Shown here piece after piece: positions 42,546 through 51,655 of a DNA stretch of 64,000 nucleotides. Positions within the stretch are counted from its first letter, which is position 1, and each line of letters begins with the position of its first letter. Under the pieces are notes generated by a model. The model saw only the letters and a list, made by a program, of their open reading frames with translations. It had not been told where the DNA came from and did no database searches. Made by a program: the position numbers and the translations under genes. Source of the DNA: JAUUSJ01 sp051880475 (lineage in GTDB: Bacteria; Bacillota; Clostridia; Lachnospirales; Lachnospiraceae); NCBI GenBank assembly GCA_051880475.1, contig JBJEOA010000004.1:1-64000 (forward strand). The letters run 5' to 3'.

Positions 42546-45104
42546 ATGGACAAAAAAGATTATATCCCTGAGCATCACCACGAACACCATGAGCACAGCG
42601 ACTCTTGCGGCTGTGGACATGAGCACCACCATGAACACCATGAGCACAGCGACTCTTGCAGCTGTGGACATGAGCACCACCATGAACACCATGAGCACGC
42701 CGATTCTTGCAGCTGTGGACATGAGCACCACCATGAACACCATGAGCACGCCGATTCTTGCAGCTGTGGACATGAGCACCACCATGAACACCATCACATA
42801 AAGGAGCATCCTGCCGACTGCGACTGTGAACTATGTCATCCACACGAAGATTACTGTGATGTATGTGGTGAAAGTTTATCTAAATGCACTTGCAATATGC
42901 CAGATGCGACAAATAAAAAACGTGTCTTTATTCTTGAAAATCTTGGCTGTGCTAACTGCGCTGCCAAAATGGAAGCCAAAATCAAGGCATTGCCAGAGGT
43001 AGATTACGCAACAATTACCTTTGCCACAAAGCAGCTTCGCGTATCTGCAAAAGATCCTGAAGCATTACTTCCAACTCTTCAGTCTATCTGTTCTTCTATT
43101 GAACCTGAAGTCATTGTAAAACCTAGGAAGCATAAGGTCCAAAAAGCTGCCCCCGTTCCTGAGACATCAATTATTTCTTCTGTGGAAACGTCTAAGAAGT
43201 CTTTTTTCCGCAAGGAAAATATGGAACTAATCACAATTATTACTGGAGCAATTCTATTTATTTTAGGTGAAATTCTCCACGAAACTGTATTCCAAGGAGA
43301 GACATTTCCACCTATACTTATCGCTCTTTGTCTTATTGCTTATATTATACTGGGATGGAAAATTATTTTAACAGCTGTCAAAAATCTACTAAAGGGACAA
43401 ATTTTTGATGAAAACTTTTTAATGACAATTGCCACTCTTGGAGCACTTGCCATCCAAAACTATATGGAAGCGGTCGGTGTCATCCTCTTTTTTAGAGTTG
43501 GAGAATATTTTGAACATAGAGCTGTAGAAAATAGTCGCAAATCTATCATGGATGCTATTGATATGAGACCTGAGGTTGTGCACCTCTTAGTTGGAGAACA
43601 AGTAAAAGTCATCAATGCAGAAGAAGCAATTGTTGGAGATATTTTACTCGTTCGTCCTGGCGACCGTATCCCTCTAGACGGAATTATTATAGAAGGTGAA
43701 AGTCAGATTGATACCTCTCCCGTTACTGGAGAGCCAGTTCCTGTCTTTGTCCATACTGGCGATGAAATTATCTCTGGATGTATGAATCATTCTGGATTAT
43801 TAAAAATGCGAGTAGAAAAACCATTAGAGGAATCTATGGTAACAAGAATTTTAGATTCTGTGGAAAATGCCGCCGCAAGCAAGCCACAAATGGAGCGCTT
43901 CATTACAAAATTTGCCCGTATTTACACTCCGTTCGTAGTATTGGTAGCGGTTCTTACAGCAATTATTCCATCTCTTAATATTCTACCTATTTTTCCAAAT
44001 GGAGGAGACTGGAATTTCTGGATTCACACAGCACTTACTTTCCTAGTTATTAGTTGCCCTTGTGCACTTGTCCTCAGTGTGCCACTTGCTTTTTTCTCTG
44101 GATTAGGTGCTGGTTCTAAAAAGGGAATTTTATTTAAGGGAGGTTCTTCTTTAGAAGCTATCAAAAACATAACAACTGTTATTATGGATAAAACTGGAAC
44201 CATTACTCGCGGTGATTTTCGTGTTCAAAAAGTAATTCCTGTCTCTACATACTCTGAGACAGAAATTTTATCCTACTGTGCCTCCTGTGAATTAAACTCC
44301 ACACATCCTATTGGAAATAGCATCATTGAATATGCTAAAGATACAAATATTTCTATTTCCCGTCCTTCTTGCGTAGAGGAAATCGCAGGTAAAGGAATAA
44401 AAGCAGAGTTAGATGGAAAAGAGATTTTATGTGGAAACCAAGAGCTAATGAAAGAATACAAAATTGACACATCAAAATATCTCAACGATATTTTTGGAAC
44501 AGAAGTATTTATCGCTGTAGAACGCAATTTTATCGGCTATCTCATCATCTCAGATACCATAAAACCAGAAGCAAAAGCTGCCATTGCAGATATTAATTCC
44601 CTAAATATTCATACAGTTATACTAACTGGTGATGGAGAAAACGGTGCAAAGGCAGTAGCCAAAGAAACTGGAATAAAAGAAGTCCACGCTAAGCTTTTAC
44701 CTCAAGATAAATTGAGCAAACTTCAAAAAATCAGAGAACAAAAAGGTGCAGTCATGTTTGTCGGGGATGGTATTAATGACGCCCCTGTTTTAGCGGGTGC
44801 CGATGTCGGTGCCGCTATGGGAAGTGGAGCTGATGCGGCAATTGAGGCAGCAGATATTGTATTTATGAATTCAAACTTAATCTCCATTCCAGAATCTATT
44901 CAAATTGCTAAAGATTCTAGCAATGCTGCTACGCAAAACGTAGTATTTGCTCTTATTATCAAGGCAATGGTTATGGTGCTCGGTCTCACTGGCCATGCCA
45001 ATATGTGGTTTGCTGTATTTGCTGACTCTGGAGTTGCTGTGCTTTGCGTACTAAATTCTATCAGAGTTCTATACAAGTACAGAAAAAAATATAAAAACGT
45101 ATGA
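42546..45104 (+). CDS. P1B-type heavy-metal ATPase (Zn/Cd/Pb class) with His-rich repeats
   Basis: 852 residues. Residues 9-83 are four near-perfect 17-residue repeats built of HEHHHEHHEH and DSC[SG]CG (51-bp DNA repeats), a metal-binding tail, followed by more Cys/His pairs to residue 116. An HMA domain follows, with GCANC (Cys135, Cys138). About eight membrane helices carry the CPC motif (504-506). Catalytic motifs are DKTGT with Asp548, TGEP in the actuator domain, HP in STHPIGNS, and GDGINDAP. The CPC motif and C-terminal FADSGVAVLCVLNSIRVL fit ZntA/CadA-type exporters of Zn(II), Cd(II) or Pb(II). A transmembrane exporter at the cytoplasmic membrane. Promoter-overlapping inverted repeats suggest metal-dependent control. 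Confidence 0.92.
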   Translation: MDKKDYIPEHHHEHHEHSDSCGCGHEHHHEHHEHSDSCSCGHEHHHEHHEHADSCSCGHEHHHEHHEHADSCSCGHEHHHEHHHIKEHPADCDCELCHPHEDYCDVCGESLSKCTCNMPDATNKKRVFILENLGCANCAAKMEAKIKALPEVDYATITFATKQLRVSAKDPEALLPTLQSICSSIEPEVIVKPRKHKVQKAAPVPETSIISSVETSKKSFFRKENMELITIITGAILFILGEILHETVFQGETFPPILIALCLIAYIILGWKIILTAVKNLLKGQIFDENFLMTIATLGALAIQNYMEAVGVILFFRVGEYFEHRAVENSRKSIMDAIDMRPEVVHLLVGEQVKVINAEEAIVGDILLVRPGDRIPLDGIIIEGESQIDTSPVTGEPVPVFVHTGDEIISGCMNHSGLLKMRVEKPLEESMVTRILDSVENAAASKPQMERFITKFARIYTPFVVLVAVLTAIIPSLNILPIFPNGGDWNFWIHTALTFLVISCPCALVLSVPLAFFSGLGAGSKKGILFKGGSSLEAIKNITTVIMDKTGTITRGDFRVQKVIPVSTYSETEILSYCASCELNSTHPIGNSIIEYAKDTNISISRPSCVEEIAGKGIKAELDGKEILCGNQELMKEYKIDTSKYLNDIFGTEVFIAVERNFIGYLIISDTIKPEAKAAIADINSLNIHTVILTGDGENGAKAVAKETGIKEVHAKLLPQDKLSKLQKIREQKGAVMFVGDGINDAPVLAGADVGAAMGSGADAAIEAADIVFMNSNLISIPESIQIAKDSSNAATQNVVFALIIKAMVMVLGLTGHANMWFAVFADSGVAVLCVLNSIRVLYKYRKKYKNV

Positions 45105-45114
45105 TATTTAATAC

Positions 45115-45188
45115 GAAAGAAGAAGAATCCCACGAAAATCATTTTTCAATACTTGATTTTCTCGTAAGATTCTTCTTTCTTTTTTGTA
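45115..45188. terminator. Bidirectional terminator between the metal ATPase and hscC-like genes
   Basis: Convergent inverted repeats: GAAGAATC, ACGA and AAAATCA on the left are matched by TGATTTT, TCGT and GATTCTTC on the right around a 12-base loop. A-rich flank on the left and TCTTTTTTG on the right. Confidence 0.85.
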
Positions 45189-45269
45189 TATATTTATAAC
45201 ATTATTTTTAGGTATACAAAAAAACGCTTATTATTCTACGCATATTTACATAGGTTACGAAAACAACTT

Positions 45270-46961
45270 TTATTCTAGGCTCTCTATTTCATCAAAAGCC
45301 TTTATCAATTTTTTTCGAAAAGAATCAATTTCCTTTTGGTTTTGTTTAGCCAAAACTTCATCAAACTGTGACAGTAAATCTTGGATATAAAAGCGGATAT
45401 CTCCCAAACTCTCCTCGTAAAGTCTCTCTCCTCGAAAAATTACCTGCTTGTTTATCTCCTGCTCCCACGGTAATATTTTTAAATAATCAAGCTCTCTCAT
45501 ACGAGCCTTTGCTTCCTCATCAGAAATTTTTACTGCTGACTGTTGCAAAATAATCGTCTTCTCCTGCCCTGTAGATTCTACTTTTACCTTTACCTCAAGC
45601 AAAGCATTGACATCATATGTATAAGTTATGTGGATTGCCTCTTGCCCTGCTGGTGCGGGTGGAACTTTCACACTTACAGTTCCCAAAAGCAAATTATTTT
45701 TTGGGAAACGGCTCTCTCCTTGTAAAACCTCCACAATAATTCGTTTTTGATTATCTTCCACCGTATAAAAAGTTTCTGTACGACTGACTGGAATTACAGT
45801 ATTTCTCTCAATAATCGGATAAAAAAGCAACTGATCATCTAATTTTCCAATACCCTTTCTTAAAACAGAAGTTCCCAGAGAAAAAGGACATACATCTGTT
45901 AGGACAATTTCTTTCACTGCCTCATTCCTCTGACTCATCGCACATTGGATTGCCGCACCAAGAGCGACTGCCTCATCTGGATTTACGGACATATTAGGAA
46001 ATCTGGCAAAAAGTTTGACAATAAACCTTTCGACAATCCGTAGCTTTGTCCCACCTCCCACTAAAATAATATCATCGATATCTGAAAGTTTAAAAGAAGA
46101 ATCCTTTAGGCTTCGCTCAATCGGCACTTTCATTTTTTCTAAAAGCTTCTGACATGCCGCCTCATATGCAGTTAAACTAATATTAACATGATAAGTCGTT
46201 CCACTAAGATGACAGACAATCGAAACATCATTGCTCAAAGAAAACTCCTTTTTGGCAGCTTCACATTGATTTCTCACATGAGCAATTTCTTTTTTAGATA
46301 ATCTCCCAATATCACATCCCGCTTTATCCAAAAATAGTTCCACTAAAATCTGAGTAAAATCTTCACCGCCTATATAATTATCTCCCGCAATTGCATGAAC
46401 CTCCACAATTCCATCACAAAATTCCAGTATCGATACATCAAAAGTACCTCCGCCAAGATCAAAAACAAGCACAACCTCGTCCAAATCCTTTTTTCCTATA
46501 CCATAAGCTAAAGCTGCAGCTGTGGGCTCATTAATAATTCGTTTTACAGTAAGACCTGCTAACTCTCCAGCATCTTTTGTAGTCTTTCTTTGCAATTCAT
46601 TAAAATATGCTGGCACACTAATAATTGCCTCCGTCACTGGCTCACCTAAAAAACGTTCTGCATCTTCTCTTAATGCCCTCAACATAATAGAGGACAAGGT
46701 TAGAGCATCCATTTTCCTATGCCCCACAGAAAACTTTTTTTCCGTTCCCATACTCCTCTTAAAAACTTCTACCGTCTGATTTGGATATTTCACCTTTCGT
46801 TCTTTCGCTGTCGCACCAATATATAATTGATTTTCCTCATCAATACTAATAACCGACGGTGTTAGATACTCCCCCTGTTTATTAGGAATCAATTTCGGTT
46901 CCTCATCCCCAAAATACGCCGCCAGACAATTCGTTGTTCCAAGATCAATTCCAATTAACAT
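45270..46961 (-). CDS. hscC: HscC-type Hsp70 chaperone
   Basis: 563 residues, shorter than DnaK (about 610-640). The ATPase domain has IGIDLGTTNCLAAYF, AIISVPAYFNELQRKTTKDAGELAGLTVKRIINEPTAAALAYG, VLVFDLGGGTFDVSILE and IILVGGGTKLRIVERFI, all intact. The substrate-binding domain has TVEDNQKRIIVEVLQGESRFPKNN. The lid is short and there is no DnaK EEVD-like tail. E. coli HscC works with dedicated J proteins and not with DnaJ/GrpE. Here the gene upstream, ten bases away, encodes a J-like/TPR protein, a matching arrangement. It probably handles a narrow client set rather than general folding. Confidence 0.87.
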   Translation of the reverse strand: MLIGIDLGTTNCLAAYFGDEEPKLIPNKQGEYLTPSVISIDEENQLYIGATAKERKVKYPNQTVEVFKRSMGTEKKFSVGHRKMDALTLSSIMLRALREDAERFLGEPVTEAIISVPAYFNELQRKTTKDAGELAGLTVKRIINEPTAAALAYGIGKKDLDEVVLVFDLGGGTFDVSILEFCDGIVEVHAIAGDNYIGGEDFTQILVELFLDKAGCDIGRLSKKEIAHVRNQCEAAKKEFSLSNDVSIVCHLSGTTYHVNISLTAYEAACQKLLEKMKVPIERSLKDSSFKLSDIDDIILVGGGTKLRIVERFIVKLFARFPNMSVNPDEAVALGAAIQCAMSQRNEAVKEIVLTDVCPFSLGTSVLRKGIGKLDDQLLFYPIIERNTVIPVSRTETFYTVEDNQKRIIVEVLQGESRFPKNNLLLGTVSVKVPPAPAGQEAIHITYTYDVNALLEVKVKVESTGQEKTIILQQSAVKISDEEAKARMRELDYLKILPWEQEINKQVIFRGERLYEESLGDIRFYIQDLLSQFDEVLAKQNQKEIDSFRKKLIKAFDEIESLE

Positions 46962-46971
46962 CTTTCACCTC

Positions 46972-49900
46972 TTACAATAATTTTTCATCAATTAACTTTC
47001 TTAAACCTATAACATCTAAATCATTTGGTTGAATCTTACTTGCTTTTGTTAACATCTCATGACACTTTTTCTCTTCTCCCATAAAATGGTGTAATAAGGC
47101 TATGCTAATATAAATCTCATGACAGCAACAATTGTTACAATACCAGCATAAAGGAGATTTTAATGACTTATCCAAATATTTGCGGGCATTTTCAAAATCT
47201 CCAAGCAAGATATAAAACGCACCAATATCTTGATATTTTTCTTTTAACTCTCCACCAGCCTTTGTATTTTTCTGCTTTAAAGATAAACCAATGCTGGCAA
47301 GTCTTTTTGCCTCCTCATCTTTTCCTAAAACTAAATTAGCAATAGCGGCATAAAAATACAAATCTCCGTCCTCTGGCCACTCTTTTATTCCTGACAAAAG
47401 ATATTTTAAAGCTTTCTTTGGTTTTCCCTCATAGAGATTTAACCTTCCCAAATAATTTTTTGCCAAACTCTCATTTACCTCCGCTTGGTCAAAAACCTCT
47501 TTCGCCTTTCTATATTCCCGCTTTTGGACAAATAGTCTTCCTGCTTTCACTCTATAAACATCATCCTTAAATAATTTTCTTCTAGAAGACTGCCAACACT
47601 TCAGCATTTTTTCTGCCTGCTTATAATTCCCCTGATCTAATTCCAACTCAAATAACAACCCATAAGCCTGCTCCTTATCGCCATCTTGCAAAATTTTCTC
47701 ATACTGCTGCCTAGCTGCATCAAAATCTCCCATATGACAATAGCAATAGCCAATTTCTTCATAGAAATTCTCTTCCTCGTCTTCCTCATTGGACAAAGTA
47801 TAATATTGAATCGCCTTTTCGTTTTCTCCCAACGTAATATAATAAAATGCCTTTATTCTGTAAACTTCCAGATTCTCTTTCTCCCTTGTCTCTGCAAGCT
47901 TAATATTTTCCCATGCCGCCTCGAATTCGCCGCAAAGAATTTTATTAAATGCCCTGTTAATATAAATTTCTATGCTATCATTAGCCTGCTGCTGCATATC
48001 AAGATACTCCATAGCTTTGTCCATCTGTCCAGCCTCTTCGCAAATATCGGACATTTTGGCATTTGCTATTTCGTGATATGGATTCAGACGTAAAATTTCC
48101 ATTACATCTTTTTCAATATCATCCTCAATCTCTAAAATTTCATTCATCTCCCAGCGCTTTTCCAATAACGGAATATAAGTAGGATCCTTCTCTAATCCTT
48201 GATTCAAATGCTTAAACACTGTAATACAGCGCTTGTCTTCTTCCACATCAATCTGAGCCAAATGTAGATATATCTCTCCGATGCTGTCCAAATCACTTTG
48301 TTTTGAATCATATCCTTTGATAATCTGTTCGAACGTTTTTCTTGCATTTTTATAATCTTTGTTAAATTCCTGGTAAATTCCACGCATCAGACGCACGGAA
48401 TCTGTGTCAAAACCTTTTTCATCAAAAAATCGGAATAATTCTTCTATTTCTTCCTTATCTTCTACCGCCAAGTAAATTCTCATCTTATAAATATGAGCAT
48501 CTATATTGTCCTCATCCATTATGCATATATAATCAAAATCATCATAGGCATCCTGCAATTGTTCTAAACGAAAATAACAGATTCCTCTTCCAAATCGATA
48601 CATAAAACTTCTAGAATCTTGTTCGAGTAGCTGAGACCATACATCTATCGCCAATTCATAAAATTCAAAACTCATCAGCGCATAGGCCTTTCGCAGTAAA
48701 AAATCTTCCTGATTATCTGAAAATGCAATCGCCTTATCCATATCTTCTAATCCATCTTTTTTCTGTTTCATTATCATCTTCGCTCTACCCAAAATCATAT
48801 AGGCTTCCGCTAAATAACTCAGAGTCTTCCTTGTTTTTTCTTGAGACTCTAATTTTTGAATAAAAGAGTTCACCAATGGCAAGAGTTTTTCCCATTCTTT
48901 TTGACTGTCCAAAATAAATACACATAGTCTCAGATATTTTAATTCCCACGCTTCTTTGCCTTTTAATAGATCTATTGTTTTTTGTGCCTCTTCCATTCTA
49001 CCCTTTGTATAGTAAGCAAATGCCAAGGAATATATATCTTCTTCTGTCATAGTACCCATCTGAAGTTGTTTTTCATGAATCTTGATAATCTCTCCTTCCA
49101 GTTCATCTAAAAAATCAGAAAAATGCATACGAAGCTGCGGATCATTCGCCTCCACCAAAACATCCCTAGCTTCAATATACTTTTTCTGTGCTCTAAGTGA
49201 AAATGCAAGGAAAGCTCTTATACTGCCAAAATCAGGATTCTTTTCCAATACCCTTCTAAAACATTTTTCCGCTTCTTCAGGCTGATTCTTTAATAATTGC
49301 TTTCCTCTCATAAAAGTGGCTCCATCATACTCGCCCCAAGTATCTTCTATATTTTGCAATATCTCCTCAACCATTTTTTCATCGTCTCTATAAATATGAG
49401 CTCTCTTAATTTCTGTAGCTGGATGTCTAATTCCTGTCTCGTCAAGCCTTTTTAAAATAAGAATTTCCTCTTTTTTTTTATCCTCCTCACAGGCAACGCA
49501 AAGCTTCAAAAAATCCTCAATATACTCGTCGTAGTCCACCCCTTCTAATGGATTTTGTGCAAAGTACTTATACTGTGGAAATTCTTCTTCCCTCAGTCTA
49601 TCAATGATAAAATACTCCACAAGCTCTGAAGGGAACTCTTCTTTCAACTCTTCTATTTTTTCAGTAAAGTGAAAAACTTCCTCCGCTTTCTTCAATACCT
49701 CCCAAGAAATATGCGGGTGTTCCCCAAAAAAGGCCATAAACTCCTTACCTGCCTCATCACGCGTATCCAGAGAAAAACATACATCCTCTAAAAACAAAGT
49801 TTCCCATGCCTCTGTTTGAAATCTCCTACTGTTATCTTGATATAAAATTTTTATCTTTTCCTTCCAACATTCAACTGAAGTTTGGCTATCTGATGACTCT

Positions 49901-50097
49901 CGCAATTCTTCCTTTTTTGTCTCATCATCTTTCTTTTTATCACTGTCCTTTAATGCTTTCTCATAGGCCTCTCTCAACTCCATGAACGCCTCTGGCTCGC
50001 TCTCTGGATTCAATTCACGAAGTTTAGCTCTATATGCTGATTTAATTTTCTTCTTATCATCCGTTACTTCTATATTCAAAATTTGCCATATATTCAT
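46972..50097 (-). CDS. Giant J-domain-like TPR protein, partner of HscC-like chaperone
   Basis: 1041 residues. The N-terminal 50 residues follow a J domain (MNIWQILNIEVTDDKKKIKSAYRAKLRELNPESEPEAFMELREAYEKALK), but the catalytic HPD tripeptide is replaced by Asn-Pro-Glu (30-32). The rest is a long solenoid of tetratricopeptide repeats, for example SIRAFLAFSLRAQKKYIEARDVL, MYRFGRGICYFRLEQLQDAYDDF and ENFYEEIGYCYCHMGDFDAARQQYEKIL. A cysteine cluster CWYCNNCCC occurs near residue 1000. No membrane segment. The hscC start is ten bases downstream, so they form an operon. The loss of His-Pro-Asp raises the question of whether it stimulates the Hsp70 ATPase or only tethers it. Confidence 0.8.
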   Translation of the reverse strand: MNIWQILNIEVTDDKKKIKSAYRAKLRELNPESEPEAFMELREAYEKALKDSDKKKDDETKKEELRESSDSQTSVECWKEKIKILYQDNSRRFQTEAWETLFLEDVCFSLDTRDEAGKEFMAFFGEHPHISWEVLKKAEEVFHFTEKIEELKEEFPSELVEYFIIDRLREEEFPQYKYFAQNPLEGVDYDEYIEDFLKLCVACEEDKKKEEILILKRLDETGIRHPATEIKRAHIYRDDEKMVEEILQNIEDTWGEYDGATFMRGKQLLKNQPEEAEKCFRRVLEKNPDFGSIRAFLAFSLRAQKKYIEARDVLVEANDPQLRMHFSDFLDELEGEIIKIHEKQLQMGTMTEEDIYSLAFAYYTKGRMEEAQKTIDLLKGKEAWELKYLRLCVFILDSQKEWEKLLPLVNSFIQKLESQEKTRKTLSYLAEAYMILGRAKMIMKQKKDGLEDMDKAIAFSDNQEDFLLRKAYALMSFEFYELAIDVWSQLLEQDSRSFMYRFGRGICYFRLEQLQDAYDDFDYICIMDEDNIDAHIYKMRIYLAVEDKEEIEELFRFFDEKGFDTDSVRLMRGIYQEFNKDYKNARKTFEQIIKGYDSKQSDLDSIGEIYLHLAQIDVEEDKRCITVFKHLNQGLEKDPTYIPLLEKRWEMNEILEIEDDIEKDVMEILRLNPYHEIANAKMSDICEEAGQMDKAMEYLDMQQQANDSIEIYINRAFNKILCGEFEAAWENIKLAETREKENLEVYRIKAFYYITLGENEKAIQYYTLSNEEDEEENFYEEIGYCYCHMGDFDAARQQYEKILQDGDKEQAYGLLFELELDQGNYKQAEKMLKCWQSSRRKLFKDDVYRVKAGRLFVQKREYRKAKEVFDQAEVNESLAKNYLGRLNLYEGKPKKALKYLLSGIKEWPEDGDLYFYAAIANLVLGKDEEAKRLASIGLSLKQKNTKAGGELKEKYQDIGAFYILLGDFENARKYLDKSLKSPLCWYCNNCCCHEIYISIALLHHFMGEEKKCHEMLTKASKIQPNDLDVIGLRKLIDEKLL

Positions 50098-50116
50098 TTT
50101 TTATCTCCTCTGACTA

Positions 50117-51427
50117 CTAAATAATCTGAAAACACCCTTCCTCCCTCATCACAATACTAGAAGAAAAAACCTCTCTCGCTGCTTTTACTAAATAATACGT
50201 GTCCTTGACTCCCGCTGTCTCATACGTGGAATGCATAGAAAATTGCGGAAGACCGATATCTACTGTATTTAGTGAAACTTGAGTATTGGATATATTTCCA
50301 AGTGTAGAGCCGCCCTGCATATCAGAACGATTAAAAAATACTTGATACGGCACATCCGCTTTCTTGCACATTTCTTTAAACAATGCTCCTGATATAGAGT
50401 CTGTTGTATATTTTTGTTTTGCGTGATACTTAATTACAATTCCATCATTAATATAAGGACGATTTGTCGGATCTGATTTCTCCTCATAATTTGGATGTAC
50501 TGCATGAGCATTATCAGCAGAAACCATCATACTAGAGGCGAGTGCCATAAAATATTCTTCCCTCGTCCGATTTAAAGACATATTAATGCGAACTAAAGTA
50601 TCCTTTAAGAAAGTGGACGCAGCTCCCTGTTTTGTCGTACTTCCAACCTCCTCATTGTCAAATACACAATATACAGGTACGCTCTCTTTATTGTCACTGT
50701 CCAAAAATCCTTTTAGAGTAGAAAATGCGCACTGTAAATCGTCTAATTTAGGAGAAGAAATAAATTCTTCATTCGCTCCCCAGATTGTTCCAGGCGTTCT
50801 AGTATATAAAAATAAATCTGTATCAATAATTTTTTCTTTTTCCACATCTGCTGCTTTCGCAATTGTGTCGATAAAGGTATTTTTTGCCTCCTCACCTCCA
50901 TACAGTGGAAGCATATCAATCTGAGCATTATATATATATCCCTCGTTTACTTTTCGGTTCATATGAATCGCCAAATTTGGAATCAAAAGTAAATCTCTAT
51001 CTACATTTACAAGCTTTGATTGAATTCCATTTTCTGTCTCAACTACAACTTTTCCCGCAACGGAGAGAGGTCTGTCAAACCAAGGTGCCACTATCATCGC
51101 ACCATATTTTTCGACATTCAATTTTACATACTTATTATGCACATGTATCTCTGCATTTTGTTTTATTTTAAAGGTTGGTGAGTCACTGTGGCTTGCCATA
51201 ATTTGAAATCCACAAAATTCTTTTTTAGGCACGTAAAAAGCAATCAAAGAGGAAGAATTGCGTGTGACAAAATATTTTCCTCCCTCTCTAATATTCCAAG
51301 TTTTTGCCTCTAAAAGCTCCTCATATCCTTTTTCTCTTAATAATTCTTTTATATTATGCACAACATGATAACAGCTATAACTTTTATCAATAAAATCTAT
51401 TAGCTCTCTTGATACTTTTTTATACAT
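50117..51427 (-). CDS. apeB: M18 family aminopeptidase
   Basis: 436 residues of the dinuclear-zinc M18 aminopeptidase family (aspartyl aminopeptidase type). IMASHSDSPTFKIKQNAEI carries the first metal His and Asp. VYCVFDNEEVGSTTKQGAASTFL carries the catalytic Glu pair. MMVSADNAHAVHPNYEEKSDPTNRPYINDGIVIKYHAKQKYTTDS is the conserved central segment. The C-terminal QFSMHSTYETAGVKDTYYLVKA has the last His ligand. Cytoplasmic, acting in peptide turnover. It lies 20 bases upstream of the J/TPR gene and is read in the same direction. Confidence 0.93.
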   Translation of the reverse strand: MYKKVSRELIDFIDKSYSCYHVVHNIKELLREKGYEELLEAKTWNIREGGKYFVTRNSSSLIAFYVPKKEFCGFQIMASHSDSPTFKIKQNAEIHVHNKYVKLNVEKYGAMIVAPWFDRPLSVAGKVVVETENGIQSKLVNVDRDLLLIPNLAIHMNRKVNEGYIYNAQIDMLPLYGGEEAKNTFIDTIAKAADVEKEKIIDTDLFLYTRTPGTIWGANEEFISSPKLDDLQCAFSTLKGFLDSDNKESVPVYCVFDNEEVGSTTKQGAASTFLKDTLVRINMSLNRTREEYFMALASSMMVSADNAHAVHPNYEEKSDPTNRPYINDGIVIKYHAKQKYTTDSISGALFKEMCKKADVPYQVFFNRSDMQGGSTLGNISNTQVSLNTVDIGLPQFSMHSTYETAGVKDTYYLVKAAREVFSSSIVMREEGCFQII

Positions 51428-51655
51428 AAAAAAACCTCCTATTCTATTTTATTCTTCAAGTGAATATATTTTGTCGTCTTACAAATATCCTTGTAAAAAC
51501 GAGTTGTTTTGTAAAACCTCATAGTATCTCATTCTAGCAGACTCTCTTCTTTTGTGCAACATTATAAAAAGATATATACCGAAAATATAAAAGAAAACAT
51601 AGATTTCAATGGTTTTTTTTAGTATAATAAAATCAAAAAAGAAAGGAGTGATAAA

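Noticed and set aside
42570..42800. CRISPR-like array
   Set aside because: The repeats are directly abutting, have no unique spacers, and encode a continuous His/Cys-rich protein segment.
42513..42843. Repetitive minus-strand and alternate-frame open frames over the 42.6-kb repeats
   Set aside because: They are mirror images of the in-frame 51-bp repeats of the P-type ATPase, which has a ribosome site, promoter and family motifs.
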